Assembly (NCBI RefSeq): GCF_047663525.1
Contig: NC_092592.1
Span: 21,442,501-21,506,500 of the forward strand
Source: Anas platyrhynchos
Lineage: Eukaryota; Chordata; Aves; Anseriformes; Anatidae
DNA length: 64,000 nt
Reading direction: 5' to 3'
Shown: positions 1 to 13,218 of the stretch, in pieces
Numbering within the stretch: the stretch's first letter is position 1
Layout: each line of letters begins with the position of its first letter
The notes under the pieces: generated by a model
The model's input: the letters and a program-made list of their open reading frames with translations, nothing else
Told to the model about the DNA's origin: nothing
The model's database searches: none
Program-made: the position numbers and the translations under genes

Positions 1-3000
1 TAGATAAGGATGTTCAGAGTGATGGTGTTTGTCTTCCCAAGAAACTGTTACGGGTGATGAATCCTGCTTTCCTGGAAGTGGCTGGACACCTGCCTGCCAA
101 TGGGAAGTAGTGAATGGATTCCTCATCTTTCTTCGCTTGTGTGCACAGCTTTTGCTTTACCTAGTCACTGTCTTCATCTCAACACATAAATTCTTGTGCT
201 CTTACCTTTCCAATACTCTTCCTCATCTAAGTTGGGGAGAGCGAGTGAATAGCTGGGTGGTTGAGCTGCCTGCTGGGGTTAAACCACAACAACAGGCTCA
301 TGCATTCCCAGCTGCTGTCAGACAGCCTTTGGCACAGATGGAGCATTAGCCTGACCCAGGCTTGTCTGCTGGCTCTTCTTACACTCCTCTGCACACATTT
401 CCAGCTTCGTGTTGCTGTACAACGTGGGCTGTGTTTAATTCACTTAATGACAGAGTTGAGAGGGATCCGGGATAGAAGTGTAACTCTTCAGCAGGCAGCA
501 ATTTATTTTTTTGTTTTCTTGTTTTCATGCAAATCCACCAACAATCTTTGGAAAACAAAACAGAACCAAACCCTCTTTGCTGCCACAGTTGTGTTTCAGT
601 AAACAAAAACACCCAGTTTTATTCCCCAAGGCCATGTACTCATACATTATCACTAAAACTGTGATGTGGTTTTAGTTTGTTTGTTTGTCTATTTTTAAAT
701 GTAATTAAGGTAGAGCAGAAGCAAAGTCCGTGTAGTACAGTCACAGAGGTAGATTGTGGAAGTGGCTGGATTTCTACCTGCCTCTGATGCATTCTCCTTG
801 CCAGAGGAGAAATCATTTGAAACAGTGTTTGGAAATGGTGTCATTGTTAAATAGCCCATTGAAAGGCAGGTAGGATTTACTATGGAAAAGAGAGAGAGAG
901 AGAGAAGGACCCTGTGTGTTAACTGATATGGTGTTATTTTGAGAAAAGAACAAGTGCTGCTGCTTGGCCAGTGCGTTAATATTTGAGCAGACCAGAAAGA
1001 TGCAGGAGGGAGGATGTCCCATTGCTTTTCCATCCCACCAGTGACTGTGGAAGGGGTCCCGGCTGCCCCCAGTGTTTTGAGATCCCAGAGCCCTCTGCTG
1101 GCTGGTACTGGCCACGCTGGCATTTTCTGGTGCTACGAACCAGGGATTTGAAGAGGCCCAATGTCTTGCTTTTCACTCCCTCGTGTTTTTTCTTTAGTGA
1201 CAGCTAATGCCAGTATCACCATACCACCCAGTCTCCTTGGCAGTGGCTGTGCTCCTCTCTATTCCTCTTTTTGCCTCAAACACATTAACCATGCCACCCC
1301 CATTTGTCTTGTCTGGAGAAATAAATAGCATTCCCTTCTAGCAGCTGGACCTTGGGAAATAGAAGGGTCCAGCAGGTTGCCAATGGCCTGCAGAAGACCA
1401 GGGTCAGACTGCAGCTACACTGTAAGTATGGCTGCAGGAGCCCTCCTCTGAGGTGCTGCTCCTGAAGTGAACAGCTGTGGTCCTCCATGTCAGCACCAGC
1501 AGACACTGCTGCAAGCCTAGCAGCCTCCGAGTTCCTCTGGTGAGAGGAGACAAAAAGCAGCACCCACATCCTGTTGCTGGGGTGTAACTTGGCTAACCAC
1601 TGGCCCAGTCCCTCCAGAAACCTGAAAGGAACATCTCTGCTGGACCCACAGCCAGCTCACAGTGTTGGTCAGGAGCATTTAGCATCAGTGCCTACCCTCC
1701 ACCAGCACAGAGCACTGCAGGATTTCCGCTCATTTTGGACAGCCATGGGGTGCTCTGGCAGCAGCATGTGGCTTGGTGCTGTTCCAGTGGCAGGGAGCAG
1801 CTGTGCTGATGTGGGTGTCACACACAGCATGCAGTGACACGGAGCTGTGCTAGCTTCACTGCAGCAGCCTTATGCACTTGTCTTCTAGTTCAGTTTTTTT
1901 TTTCTTAAGATCAGAGATGTTCTGCTGTAGGCAAGTCCCTACATCTGCTTTCCATACCCTGCATTCAGATTTTGGGAGGTACTTTCCATGAAAAGCTCGT
2001 ACAGAGACAAGCAAAAATCTTTATTGCTATCCCTTAGGTTGACGATTGCATCAGGAAGGCAACCCTGTGGGACAGCGTTTCATGACCATGCCTTAAAAAA
2101 TACATGCTGAAATTTACCATTTAAAACTTTTAATGAGAGCACTTACGGTGTATCTACATTGACACAAGATCTCCTTCCTATGAAGTTGAATGGTAGGAAT
2201 CCCCATGAGGCTGCTTAGGCTGGGTTTGCCCAACAGAGGGGAGCAATTTCCCTCTTTTGCAGCGACTTGGTGAGCTTGCAAGTGACACAGACAGGTACCT
2301 GTTTTTCTGTTGCTTTATGCTATTTGTACATAGGATAATGAGAAAACAAACAAACAAATACGAACTTCCAAGGAAGCAGAAGGCAAGTTTCTATGCCCAG
2401 GGGAATTTGCTAAAGGTAAATGCAGCAAATGGAGCAGTTCCAGCACAACTTCTTCAGCAGTAAAGTGTTATTATCTGGTGTTATTGTCAAGTGTTAGTAT
2501 CTGAACAATTCTCCTGCTCCTCCTCCTTTCACTGGGAATTTGGAACAAGTTTTGGGCAGATAACTTGAGAATTCTTTGTCCAAGTGTTTTTTTGTTTGTT
2601 TGTTTGTTTTGTTCTTGTTTTATTTTATTTTATTTTTTTTTTCCAAAATTTATGAGTAGGTAGAGTGTGCTGCAGATGTGCAGGTAGGACAGCACAGGTC
2701 TCTCACCATTCTGGGCCCACTTTACCAAGACCTATGTGGAGATCTCCACAAGACAGGCTCCCTGCATGCTGCTCTCCTGCTATACTTCCTCAGACAGCAC
2801 AGCAGTGCCTGAGTGACCAGAAATGCCAGCCAAAACATAAGGGCATTTGTGTAAAATTGTCTCCCATTTTTTCTTTGCCTCCTCCTCCTGCACAAGTTAG
2901 GTTTTTAGCAACACAACTATTCTGGCAAAAATATCAGCACTGCACTTTAAGGCTGTGAGACTTCCCTGGGGAAAGAGCAACCCCTGTGGATATTACTAAC

Positions 3001-3508
3001 CACCCGCCATTGGAACTAAACATCCATTACAGGGCTGTGCAAAGAAAACAAGTGCCATTGTCTATTATTACCTGATTGCTTGTTTTCCTTTTTGATCACC
3101 TGTAATGTCAGAAAATGCAGGTCTCCTGGCGGGGTTGTGAATCCAGCAGGACTTCATGCACACAATCAGTCTAGCAAACTTTGGAAAGCTGAAATCACCA
3201 GGGATATTTCCTAACTCTATGAATTTTAGAACCTGTTTTCATTTATGCAGACAACAACAACAACAACAAAAAAGCCACATCAGCTTTCTGAGAACTGGTG
3301 CCTGGATGCAGAATTTGGCCCCACCAAAAACATGTTAGTAACAGAAAAAAAAGAGTAGCTTGCACTGCATTGCATAATAATTGCATAAGAAACAGTAATT
3401 TTTATGTGTTAATTGAAGTTAGTAGGAATAAATAGTTCCTTGAAAAGAGGTTTTGCATAGTTGCTATGTAAATCCTTTAGCAATAAGCATGAGTTTACAC
3501 TGCAGCCT
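1..3508. other. Intergenic, no supported gene
   Basis: All six frames carry only short open stretches without recognisable domains or a coherent exon series. Visible content is low-complexity sequence: an AG dinucleotide run near 889-906, a TTTG/T-rich tract at 2587-2643 and a CAA run at 3251-3270. I see no promoter-like CpG cluster. Confidence 0.6.
2587..2643. repeat. T-rich low-complexity tract with TTTG units
   Basis: T-runs are broken by repeated TTTG and then TTTTA units. It looks like an expanded poly-T, possibly a retroposon tail read from the other strand, but no retroposon body is recognisable next to it. Confidence 0.8.
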
Positions 3509-3514
3509 TTTATT
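3509..3514 (-). terminator. AATAAA polyadenylation signal candidate for the small gene
   Basis: TTTATT on the + strand reads AATAAA on the minus strand, about 100 nt after the TGA of the candidate small gene. The hexamer is common by chance, so its weight comes only from the exon chain upstream of it. Confidence 0.3.
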
Positions 3515-5240
3515 ACTGAGGGCAATAACCCGTTTCTTACCTCTGCAGAGGGAATTATCTTCAAAAATGTTGCAGAAATTGCACTGAGATCTGTGCCCAG
3601 CCATTACACCAGGTCAATGGGTTGAAAAGTCACTGTGGTGGAAGAAGGGGCGAGGGTGCTGACAAACTGATGGACAGACAGCTACAGCACAATCAAACAG
3701 ACCTGCTACCCTCAGGACTGGGCTAAACATATCAGCAGGGAAGGAGAGAGGTGATGCCTGAATACAGTTTACACATGGGAAAATGTAGGCAAAGAGAAGA
3801 ACAGATCATAGGTGAAATGCACATTCTTGTCTAAGAAGGGAATCCCACAACCAGCATTACAGGTGCTACACTGAGAATACGGTGGAATATTTCTCAAATA
3901 TTGACTGGATTATGGAGAAAATAATAACCCACTGATAAATGGCAACATCCACACTTGGGAAAAGCTTTTTTCCCCAAAAAAGTGGGGAAAGCTTTTTTTT
4001 CCACACAGGAAAGAGAAAAATTGGAAAATGGGTGTTCCCATTCCTAACAATGCCCAGGTTACAAAGAGGATGATACTGCATAGCATCGTGGCTTGAACAT
4101 GTGCAGGTTGGTCAACTGAGCTGTTAGATCTTCCCATATCATAATCCCCAAATTAAAGATGTCTGATACTCAGGAATAGAGCCTATCATTTCTCACTTCT
4201 GGGGCAGCCCTACCGAAGAAATGAACAGGTTATTCATCCAATATATTTCTGTATATTATAGAGCTGAGGGCAAGGCAAAGCAAAGTGGGCCATGGGTTTT
4301 GCTGTGGATCCAGAGACTTGAGTTCACACTTTGCATTAGTGGCTATGGCTAACTGAGTAAGAGAAGAGGAAAGGTGTATCATGAGACACACACCTAAGAT
4401 ACTGAAGAAAAACGTGGGCAAAAGGCACAACAGCATTTTTATCTGTAGCTATAGCTATATATATTTTACTTTGCCATAATGTCCAAGTTTTCTGCTGGTC
4501 AGCAAGCTACAAGACAGTATCTCTGAAGAAAGAAAAAAATACATTCTTCTATTTGGACAGGTAAAGTATAGAATATGGAAAACACATCTTTAAAAGAAAA
4601 CACTCCACATTTTCCCCATTTTCCACAGGAGCAATTAGAAAGACATAGATATTGTAAAAGAAGTTGGTGCTAAAGTTGTGGATGAATGAGATAGAGTTTG
4701 TGGTGGGAAAATGGGTAGAAAAGAAAGGGGAAGTAAAACATAAAAATGCACCTACCATTTAGCTGAATCTTTAACTTTGAGCATTATCTTGTTCACGGAA
4801 GGCTCAAACAGGTCGTCTTCAGTCCCTGGATGAGACTGCTCTTCACCAGTGACCAACTTTTGCCACCACCTTTCAAAAGAGAAGAGAAAGGGTGGGGGAA
4901 AGAGGGGATTTAAATCCATGGCATTTATCCACTGTTTAGGAAATGCAGCATTACAACAGTGCAGGACTTACTAGACAGTTTTTTTCTATATTCAGTTAAC
5001 AGCAACAAGCCCCAGTGCTTCTCAGTGCAAGGATGAGTAATGATGGATTGACATGGCCTTGATATTCATCCAAATTAACCTTTGAGAAGTTAAGATAGTC
5101 AATATAAGCTTTTTACACAGCTTACCTCACGGGACAGAGCTGCGCATCTCCAGAAAACAATTAGTCACCTCTGTCTTGGAAACTTACCTTGGCTTATGAT
5201 GAATCTCTGCCTGGGATGGCATTCCTCATTGCATTACCAT
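3509..5240 (-). CDS. Candidate three-exon small-protein gene (55 codons), unrecognised
   Basis: Three minus-strand segments have good splice signals and compatible phases. Exon A is 5188-5240, preceded by a T-rich acceptor ending TTAATCAG and followed by GTAAGT. Its only usable start is the ATG at 5222-5220, which follows an in-frame TGA. Exon B is 4756-4869, with a strong pyrimidine tract, 37 fully open codons and donor GTAGGT; its other two frames are blocked. Exon C begins at 3632 after CTTCCACCACAG, stops at TGA 3616-3614 and has an AATAAA at 3514-3509. The joined product would be 55 residues, acidic in the middle (TEDDLFEPS) and basic towards its end (KIMLKVKDSAK), with no signal peptide or membrane segment. 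I do not recognise it. Exon C also has a donor-like GTAAGA after 3541, and other acceptors (about 4412 and 4268) would give different ends. Exon B is the best supported part. Confidence 0.3.
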
Positions 5241-6994
5241 CTGATTAAGAAAAACAACTAAACATTTTGCAAACTTCTCTGTTCTAGCACAGCTAAAACT
5301 GTATCACTCAACATGTGACAAACCATCTATGACTATAGTTATAGTGCTGTGCTCCTTAATGTCCCTCTCTGTGTATTTTCCTGCCCATTTGCTGAGGGCT
5401 TCCTTTGGACAGGGATCTACCTGTGTGGAAGTGGATTGTGGCTGCAGGCAGCAGCGGGCCAAGTGGAGGCAGGAAAAGAAGCTAGGGAATAATCTGAAAC
5501 AAGACTGCATGAGTAGAAAGCACAAATACCTCCAGGCAACCATGACCAGAGTTAAAGTAGATGTAACTGCACTGTAGATTGCAGTGTATGACCTTCCTAG
5601 AATGAAGATAGGCCATGGCAGAAACCCCCAGCTCCAGGCAAGTGATAAATTTTCATCATCCATGCTAAGACTTGCCACAATTTCTATTTGGAACTTTGGA
5701 TTGCCACGGAGATGCTCAGAGCTCTGCAAAAGAGAGGCATGAGAAAATTAGGAAGTGTTGTCAAAGAGCAAATGCTTGTTAGCAAGTTATCACAAAGCAG
5801 AACTCTGCCTCCATATGTGTCCCACCCACCAGCTTCCCACTCTCCAGGAGTGAATAAAAAGACATTGTATTTTGCCCCAGATCTCATTCCTCTATCAACC
5901 TAGAGGAACTGTCTGGGATCCCACATCAAGACATAACAAACCCAGGTAATAAGTCAAGGAAAATCTCTGTACAGAGAAAGGACTCTTTGCTCCATCCCAC
6001 TGGTATAAATATGCAGAATTTCTCTTAAATTCAGGAGAATCACTCCAGATTAGTATAGGAATGAATAAGAGAAGAATTATCCAGTAACGTCTTCAGCATC
6101 TGCCCAAAGACATCTCCATGATACAAACACAGATTTTCAACATTGGCCTGGTGGACACCTGGGAAAGGACACTCTATGATCTATTTCTCAGGTAATTATG
6201 AACATCTATTAATTAGAGAGAAAACAGTCCATTGATGACAGGCTGAAAATCATTATGCTGTGGAGTTACACCTCCACTTTCCTTGCTTACAGGAAAAATA
6301 AAAGCACACATATTCAGTAGCTCCCTATTACCACTGTGAATACTCCTTTCTGAAGCTTCCATCTCTGCTTTCAGAGAGAAGGAAAAATGACCTTTCTCTG
6401 CCTGTGTTTGGTAACAGGAGACCACTCCTACAGTCGCAGAGCTTGGGATAGACCTGAAGGCCCTGCACTGATCCCTGCACCTCGTGGCCACATCACTGCT
6501 GCTTTGGGACAGCTTTTATCACTACCCATGGGATCTTGTTGCGCTAACTTACTTCAGAAATGACTGGTCTGATGTTTCTGCTGTGTCTGAGAAAGAAAGA
6601 AAGCCTTTTGTGTGATTGCACCCGAATGGCAAAACGTCAGCAACATATTTAAAGATCTCAGGCAATGAGGAGAGAACTTGTTTCGCTGAGATAAAACAAA
6701 TGCTGCACCTACCCAGAGTGGGAATGCTGTCTACACAAAATGTCTCCATGTTTTTATACTGATAACCATGGAATAAGGGATGATAATGACCTGGTAATCA
6801 GCCATGGAAAGCTATGTCTGCATATTTATAACTGGAAAAATCATGGTACCAGGGGAATGTCAGACAAGTCTAGCTAGGCAAGTACATAACCTTCTGGACA
6901 CGCTGAACGTGAGCCCAGGGCTGATTCCAAGGGAAATCAGACCAGCAGAGATCACTAGGGACCACCCGATGCCTTTCTGAGAGTCATGAGAGGA

Positions 6995-7019
6995 CTCTTG
7001 ACTCGCTGGGAGTCAAGAG
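6995..7019. repeat. Perfect inverted repeat, 10-bp arms and 5-nt loop
   Basis: CTCTTGACTC at 6995-7004 is followed by GCTGG and then its exact reverse complement at 7010-7019. No T-run follows and no gene is adjacent, so no function is assigned. Confidence 0.75.
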
Positions 7020-8040
7020 AGGAGGAGACCTTTGTGCTGTCAGAAGTAAAACTCTATCAGGGAGGAAAATCCCATATAGCATATTCCTACATAGGAATAC
7101 TGTAGTGGGATACCAGAGCATTCTCTTTACCAAGTAGTGAAGATCTACAGTGTTGGCAAAAGACAAGAAATGCTTCCCCAGCAACTGCCCCACTACACCA
7201 CACTAGGCCACCCACCACACCCTCCCATCCTGAGCAATGATCTATCTATAACAAGAATTTGAGAGGTCATTGCCACTGGGACTCACATTTTTTGAATCTA
7301 TCATCAGACTCTCTCTGCTCTCATCATTTCTCTGTGAAGGAAGTTTCTTTTTCCTGATGTTCTTCCAGAACACAACGGGCTATCTAAACACAGTCACAAA
7401 GCTACCTCCAAACCACTTTCCACCAGAAATGAGCTGTTTCTGGAATGCAGTAGAAAAGCAGTGGCAACCAATGGCAGAACCACAGCATTAAAGGTGTAAG
7501 ATTCATGTCAGTTTTCACATTGTACTAATGTCAAATATTTCTCTCTGGTTTTCTTAATTGACTCACCAGTCTAAACTCCCCCAAACCAGAACCCTGCTGC
7601 AGCTGCATCACATCTGTCCTCTCCACGTCCTCTCCCCTCCAGGTCTGCATGCACAGCCATCCCCCACCAGTGCTCTATGCACAGGAAATCAGTCCATGGC
7701 CATCACTTACTAGGTGCCTACTGCTGAGTTTACTTCCCCAGACCAAGTCAGATACTGAACATAAGAAATGTGTCCTTTATCTGAATACCAAACTGATGGC
7801 TAGAAAGTCAAGATCAGTTCTACACAGTGGTGGCTTGCACTGGCTATTTAGAAAGATAAACGATAATTTCGTATTACTGGAAAGAAAACACTTCATCTTC
7901 CCAAGATACTCAAATCTCACTGGAGCAGTAAGATTTCTTGGAATTCTTTAGACAAGACATTTCGGGTCAACTAAAGACCTAAATGCAACCCTCAGGCCGC
8001 AAAATCAGATTTTTCCACTCCTTCTGTGACAAAAGATGTA

Positions 8041-8113
8041 GATTAAACTGTTAGAAGTGGTGTTTTTTTGTTTGATTGATTGTTTTTTATTTTTTTTATT
8101 ATTTTTTTTAAAC
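8041..8113. repeat. T-rich low-complexity tract
   Basis: TTTG, GATT and poly-T blocks lie just 3' (minus-strand sense) of the TIR-like fragment. On the minus strand this reads as an A-rich tract, as expected after a retroposed copy, but it is too impure to prove retroposition. Confidence 0.6.
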
Positions 8114-8224
8114 TGCTATAGATGTGTGTTGGTAAGACTATCAGGCAATATTATCACCAAGTGCAGATAGCGTGACCTTGTTCTGTCTGTATTTCCAGCT
8201 GATGCAACCTGAGCAATGTCCATC

Positions 8225-8614
8225 TTAGAAACCATTTATGCACGTGTCTAAAAGAGTTAGGATGCATTGGTCTTTGAAGACTGGTATGCATGTAACAGGG
8301 ATAGTCTTCATGGTTTTCAGTGTGGCCTGTATGATGGTATCTCCACCAACAAAATTCCTGCAACTATAGTAACAGCAGTAATCATCATCCTCCAAGACTT
8401 CAGCAATCTTCTTGTTAATAAAGCTGCCAACATCCATCTGCTCCTTGTTCCATGGTGCAGGTACAAATGGGTTGTAGAGGTTGTAGCAATATAACTTATG
8501 AAAAATAAGGTCCCCTGAAATGATACAAGGTCAGCAATCATACAGCTCATTCCACTCAGCTGGGAATATTGGTTCCACGTGGGAACATCCTTCCAAGAAA
8601 TCCAGTTAACTTTA
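8225..8614 (-). pseudogene. TIR-like coding fragment, probably a decayed gene
   Basis: One minus-strand frame is open from 8530 to a TAA at 8227-8225, about 101 codons. The same frame carries protein-like sequence further upstream, broken by stops at 8614-8612, 8608-8606 and 8533-8531. The open part resembles a TIR (Toll/interleukin-1 receptor) domain. YNPFV at 8476-8462 sits where box 1 (Y/F-D-A-F-I/V-S-Y) would be. Thirty-eight residues later comes RNFVGG at 8359-8342, matching box 2 (R-D-x-x-P/V-G), followed by an aliphatic/Thr-rich strand and V-F. Box 3 is not seen. A good acceptor (TATCATTTCAG) precedes about 8517, so a single terminal exon is an alternative to a pseudogene. TIR domains normally run 130-150 residues, so this one is truncated. 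I cannot name the parent gene, and the TIR match is by motif only. Confidence 0.35.
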
Positions 8615-10929
8615 CAGTTCAATGACTGTTTCTTCATTAGGAAGAAGAGCATTAGTTTTGCCAACTGAAGATGCACTTGGCAATGTATAAACAGGTATTA
8701 GAGTCTGAGTAGAAGCATCTACTTTGTATGAAAGAAAAAGATGCCTATTAGGTTAGTTTATGATTGCAGTCTCTGAATAAGCTTTTTGGGTTCTTGCATT
8801 TCTCTTCAGGATTGTCTGAAGTTTTAGCTTAGCAAAAAAGGTTGAGTATGGAGCAAGATCTGATTCTCATGAAGCAGGTCATTGTCTTTTCTTCCAATTT
8901 TATTCAATATGATAGCCTGAAAGTGAGCTGAAGGTCTGTGAGAGGAAAACTACTTCCCCTTGGTGCTTTGAGGCTCCAAAGAACTGATCCTAAAGGTACA
9001 GTAACTGAAGTAAAAATAGCCAGTACCTTCACTAATCATTGACTCAAGAGATGTTGGTGTAATTGCTAGAAAATCTGAGCAGTGACACTACAGTTCTGAA
9101 CAGCCCTGAGTAAACTCAGGTTCTGCACAACTCCAGCGTTGGAAGAAAACAGAAATGTATTTCATGGTGAGGTTTTACTTGAAGTTCCTCTTGCATTTGG
9201 TTCTTGTTGAAAATTAGACTTACCACATTTGTAAAGTAATGGTAAAATTTACATATTGTGCCATCAAGGCTCTGAGACTTGAGTAACCCATGTTTGCTCT
9301 GAAGTTCCCTACTGATGATTTCTTCTGAGAGACTTTCAAGTGTTTTCCTTTCTCTGCTTTCTCAGATCTACCCCACAGACCTGGGACAATATTGACCTTG
9401 TAATAGTGGGTTTGAGGGAAGTTTCCAGTCAAGAAAACAATGCTGTGAGCCAGCAGACCAGCTGCAGGTTTCAGCCTAGATTGACTGGTTTTGGAGACCC
9501 TCACACTACATTTTTTTTCTCCATACTGCTGACAGGTTTCTGTATCGCTGTTGATACTCATTCTTCTCAGGGTATTAGCATGGCTTCTCTTTGCATCTAT
9601 GGGAATTTACCACAAGCCCTAAAATGTAGAATTTACCAAAGTTCATCTCCCACTAGTTCTTAGTGGGTCCTAAATGCTTAATGTCCTTTGGCAGATGAAA
9701 CAATCCTTCTCTGCCAGTAGATGAATAAAAAGTTCTGCTCAGGAGCCAACACTACACAAATAATTGCTACCAGTTCCCACCACAGAATTTGTGAAAAACC
9801 AGTGGACCTAAACCATGGGTTGCCTCCAAAAAGGACACATTTTGCAGTCCAGTTTTTGCATACTGGCAATGTATTGTATCCTTCTACTCCATACAAATCT
9901 CCTGTCCCTGAGCAACAATATGCATCCGGATATCCCTGACTTTTGGAGAATATCCTGTCAGACACAGGCTCTGGTCCTAACTACCACATATACCCCTGGC
10001 CTAGGCAGCCTGCCAGTCCTCATGCAAATACTCTGACTTGGCGATGTAATGAAGCCAGGCAGAGACCTTTTTCTGCCATAGTCAAATTAAGAACATTATA
10101 GATGAGACAGCTGTTTCTACAGTTGTGTTTGTTTGTTTAGGCATATTTGAAAGATAACCGTGGTTTTGTGACCATACATACCCACATGACTTCTGAGAAT
10201 AAAGACTTCAAACCTAAACCTTGGTGGTTTCCTGTATCTTTTCTCACTGAGCCCAGCCTGGAATGAAAAATTATTAATAAGGGTGAAGAGTGTGAAAGCA
10301 TCAAGAAGACCCCATGAGCTCCAGAGCATCTCTTACCACAGTGGATCTCATTTCTCACCTTCTCCTAGATAACCTGATTCCATTATTGGCCTGGAAACAC
10401 AGATAACTTGAGGGAGCACTAATTACTCTTTCATATGGCTTTCTGTTTCTGAATGTTGTCAAGAGTCAAGTAAGCAAAAAGGAAACAAATCTGCAGTCAC
10501 AAGGCCTGGTCTTTATGGAAATGAAAATAAACTGCAGGAGCAACACCTGTAAAACAGATCTAGCAGCAGTCTGAGTAGGTGAATACACTATTAACTCATC
10601 TGCAGTTAAGTGGCTTAAAAAGAAAGAAAAGCAGAGCTGGTACCAACGAATACCTATCTGCTTACAGTGGGATCTTGGCTGAACTTGCCAACTAGTCTCG
10701 CTGAGTGATGTTCTTCCCAAGCACATTTGTCTTGCAGTTCCCATACACCAAAGAGTACAAGCAGCCTGGATTCAGGGAGGTGAGCCGAACAGTGCCGTTC
10801 ATCCTGCAGGTAGCTTGTCAGGAAGGAAGGAGTGAAAAAGTCAGCAAAGCCAGAGACAAATTCATCTATCCTGTAAAATCATTGAGGAGTTCAGCGATTA
10901 GGACAGTGGTATATATTTTACTGCCTCCA

Positions 10930-10930
<1 letters not shown>

Positions 10931-10963
<33 letters not shown>
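10931..10963 (+). repeat. Poly-A run of 33
   Basis: Thirty-three consecutive A follow CTGCCTCCAC. It may be a retroposon tail, but no element body or target-site duplication is evident. Confidence 0.9.
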
Positions 10964-10965
<2 letters not shown>

Positions 10966-13218
10966 TATATTATTTACCACAAGCCCCACCAGGATGTCTG
11001 CTCCTTCACATTCTTATATCTAGAACGTGGATTTTATAGACAGAATGAAACATCCTCCCTGATTCTTCCCATTGCCAATTCCTTTTCTTTTCCTCCTCTC
11101 TGCACAAAGCCAAATCCCTTTTATCAGGAGCTGCCTGGGAAAACAGTGGAAAATGCTGGTGTCTGATAGCAAATCCACCTGGGGTTTAGTTCCTGCAAAG
11201 TGTGGTAAAGTGTTCTGGACATATGTCTGATTTGGAGCATGGTTTTGTCCTTAGTTTATTTTTATTTATAATTTTTTTCACCCATTCTTGACTTCAGTCC
11301 AGTTAAGTACTAGAAAATGTGGAGATAAGAACTTTGCACTCACTTATCAAGAAACTCTGTATCTTGTTTCTTCCTGCAATAGATAAGTAAAACATGGCAG
11401 GTTCACTTGCCATCTCATGGAGCTACCTTAGTTTTGACAGAGGTCTTCCAAGAACTGGACAGCTTATTAACAAGCCAACTTTATTGACGTCTTACATTTT
11501 TCTTGGCTTTCTGAGGTGAGAATTCAGTTACTCAATTACAGAGTTGGCCTAATCACCAAGTAGTGGATTTTAAACACCACAGAACTGAAGTTAAAAGGCT
11601 GCTGCATGTAAGTTTTAGTTGTGCTCACCAGATAGGCTGAATTTGGAACTGGACAGAAACCTACCAAAGCACAGATGTTAAAACTAGGATATCAAATTCC
11701 AACCCAGCTCTTACAGGAAATTACGTGGACAACAGCTTACCTACTATTTCTCCCACTGCACTGAAGGCATTCAGGCATTGTTCACCACTTGCATATGTTC
11801 AACTAGGAAATTTAATGTTAGAGAAAAACAAAACAAAACCAAAACCAACCAACCAAACAAACAAAAACACCACAGAAAATTGCTGTGTAGATTGCGTAGC
11901 AAAGCCAACAGCCTTTCTAGTGCAGGATGCAACCCCTAAGGTGAAAACTAGAGGAGAGCTCCACAGGAGGCACTGAATACCAATGAATGGATACATTTTT
12001 ATCCTACTGAACCTAAGGCTGTACCTAGGTATTTTGTATAGACATTCAGTGATCTGTTGACATTGGGAAGACTTCATCCAACTTGACTTTTCCTGCTCTC
12101 ACTGACTGTGAGCATAAACTTTATGAAACCTACTACAACTACCCTCAGTCCCACGCAGTGTTTAGGAACTTTAGCTACTTACACATTTCTCTGTCACCTA
12201 AAATGTTAAACTCTTACTATTTTGGCCTTGTCTGAGTCAAAGAGATCTTTCTTTGTTTTATATGAAGCAGAAGATAACACTCTCAAAGTTCTGGTTTCTG
12301 GACATTAATGCCAGATAACCTGAAAAGCGTCTAGTTTCCTCCTGGGAAATCTCAAGAGCAGGTGAGGCGCTGAGTAAAATGATATTTCCTCCACACTGAG
12401 GGCTGACGTGAATACCCTGTTCAGAATCCCCCATAGGTTTGTTTGTTACCATCTGCTTCAAGCAGAAGGGCACCCAGCATGCAAAACCAGAAGTACTGAG
12501 TGTGATGAGGCAACATTCATATCAGATACAGCTAAGTAGATGGCAACATCTCGGTAATGATATTCCCACTCGTTATCAGTAAGGGCTGTCCTTTAACAGT
12601 GCTGTTGGTACAGCCTGTGTACCAGGAGTAGGCCAGGAGGAACAGTGAGAAAGCTTCAGACAAGTAGATCTTCTGTACTGTGATGTGCACTCCAAGGAGC
12701 TTCTACATGCCATTCCATCTAAGCATGCATTGAAACCAAGAGGTGTTCCAATGCAAAGGCAGAAGTACTGAGCACAAGTTACCACACCATATCCAATTAG
12801 CTGACTGCATGTACAGCAAAGAGTGAATGAGGACTGGTTGTTGCAGTGAAACAAAGACACTTCAGTGAGACGGTGTTGGCCCTAGTGGTCAGAACTATGA
12901 TGAACAAGATTACCAGCTCCACTGAAGAATAGGACTAAGAGACAGGAGGGCTTATTTTGGTGGCTTTTTCCAGGGCTGGCAAAAGATCAGTTTTTAACAT
13001 ATTATTGCCACCCTCTTGCGCTTTGGGAAAGAATTTGCCCACAACTACTAGCCATAAACATTATTTTCTGACCACAATGATAACTTCAGGTCAGCTGTCA
13101 TAACATTCCTCATAACCTCCAAAATACTCTCCACACACACCTCTGTGTTTGCTGTGTTGTTCTATGGCTACAGAGAATCCATTAAGGCATAATATGTCTA
13201 AAATTCTGCATTTATGCT

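Larger units (their letters stand above)
5241..8224. other. No supported gene; one perfect small hairpin
   Basis: No frame shows a recognisable protein. Several strong-looking splice pairs occur on the minus strand, for example around 6553-6586 with acceptor TTTCTTTCTCAG and donor GTAAGT. They frame segments of only 30-50 nt that do not chain in phase. They could be 5' UTR exons of the candidate small gene at 3.5-5.2 kb, or chance. Confidence 0.5.

Noticed and set aside
6553-6586. 34-nt minus-strand exon-like segment with strong splice sites
   Set aside because: Too short and not in phase with the nearby ATG exon in any frame. It could only be a 5' UTR exon, which cannot be shown here.
10359-10390. 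32-nt minus-strand exon-like segment
   Set aside because: Good acceptor and donor, but pairs like this arise by chance at this density; no neighbour exon joins it.
10705-11166. 153-codon plus-strand frame with a polylysine run
   Set aside because: The lysines are the A33 homopolymer. A short splice-framed piece at its start (10741-10782) does not chain to anything.
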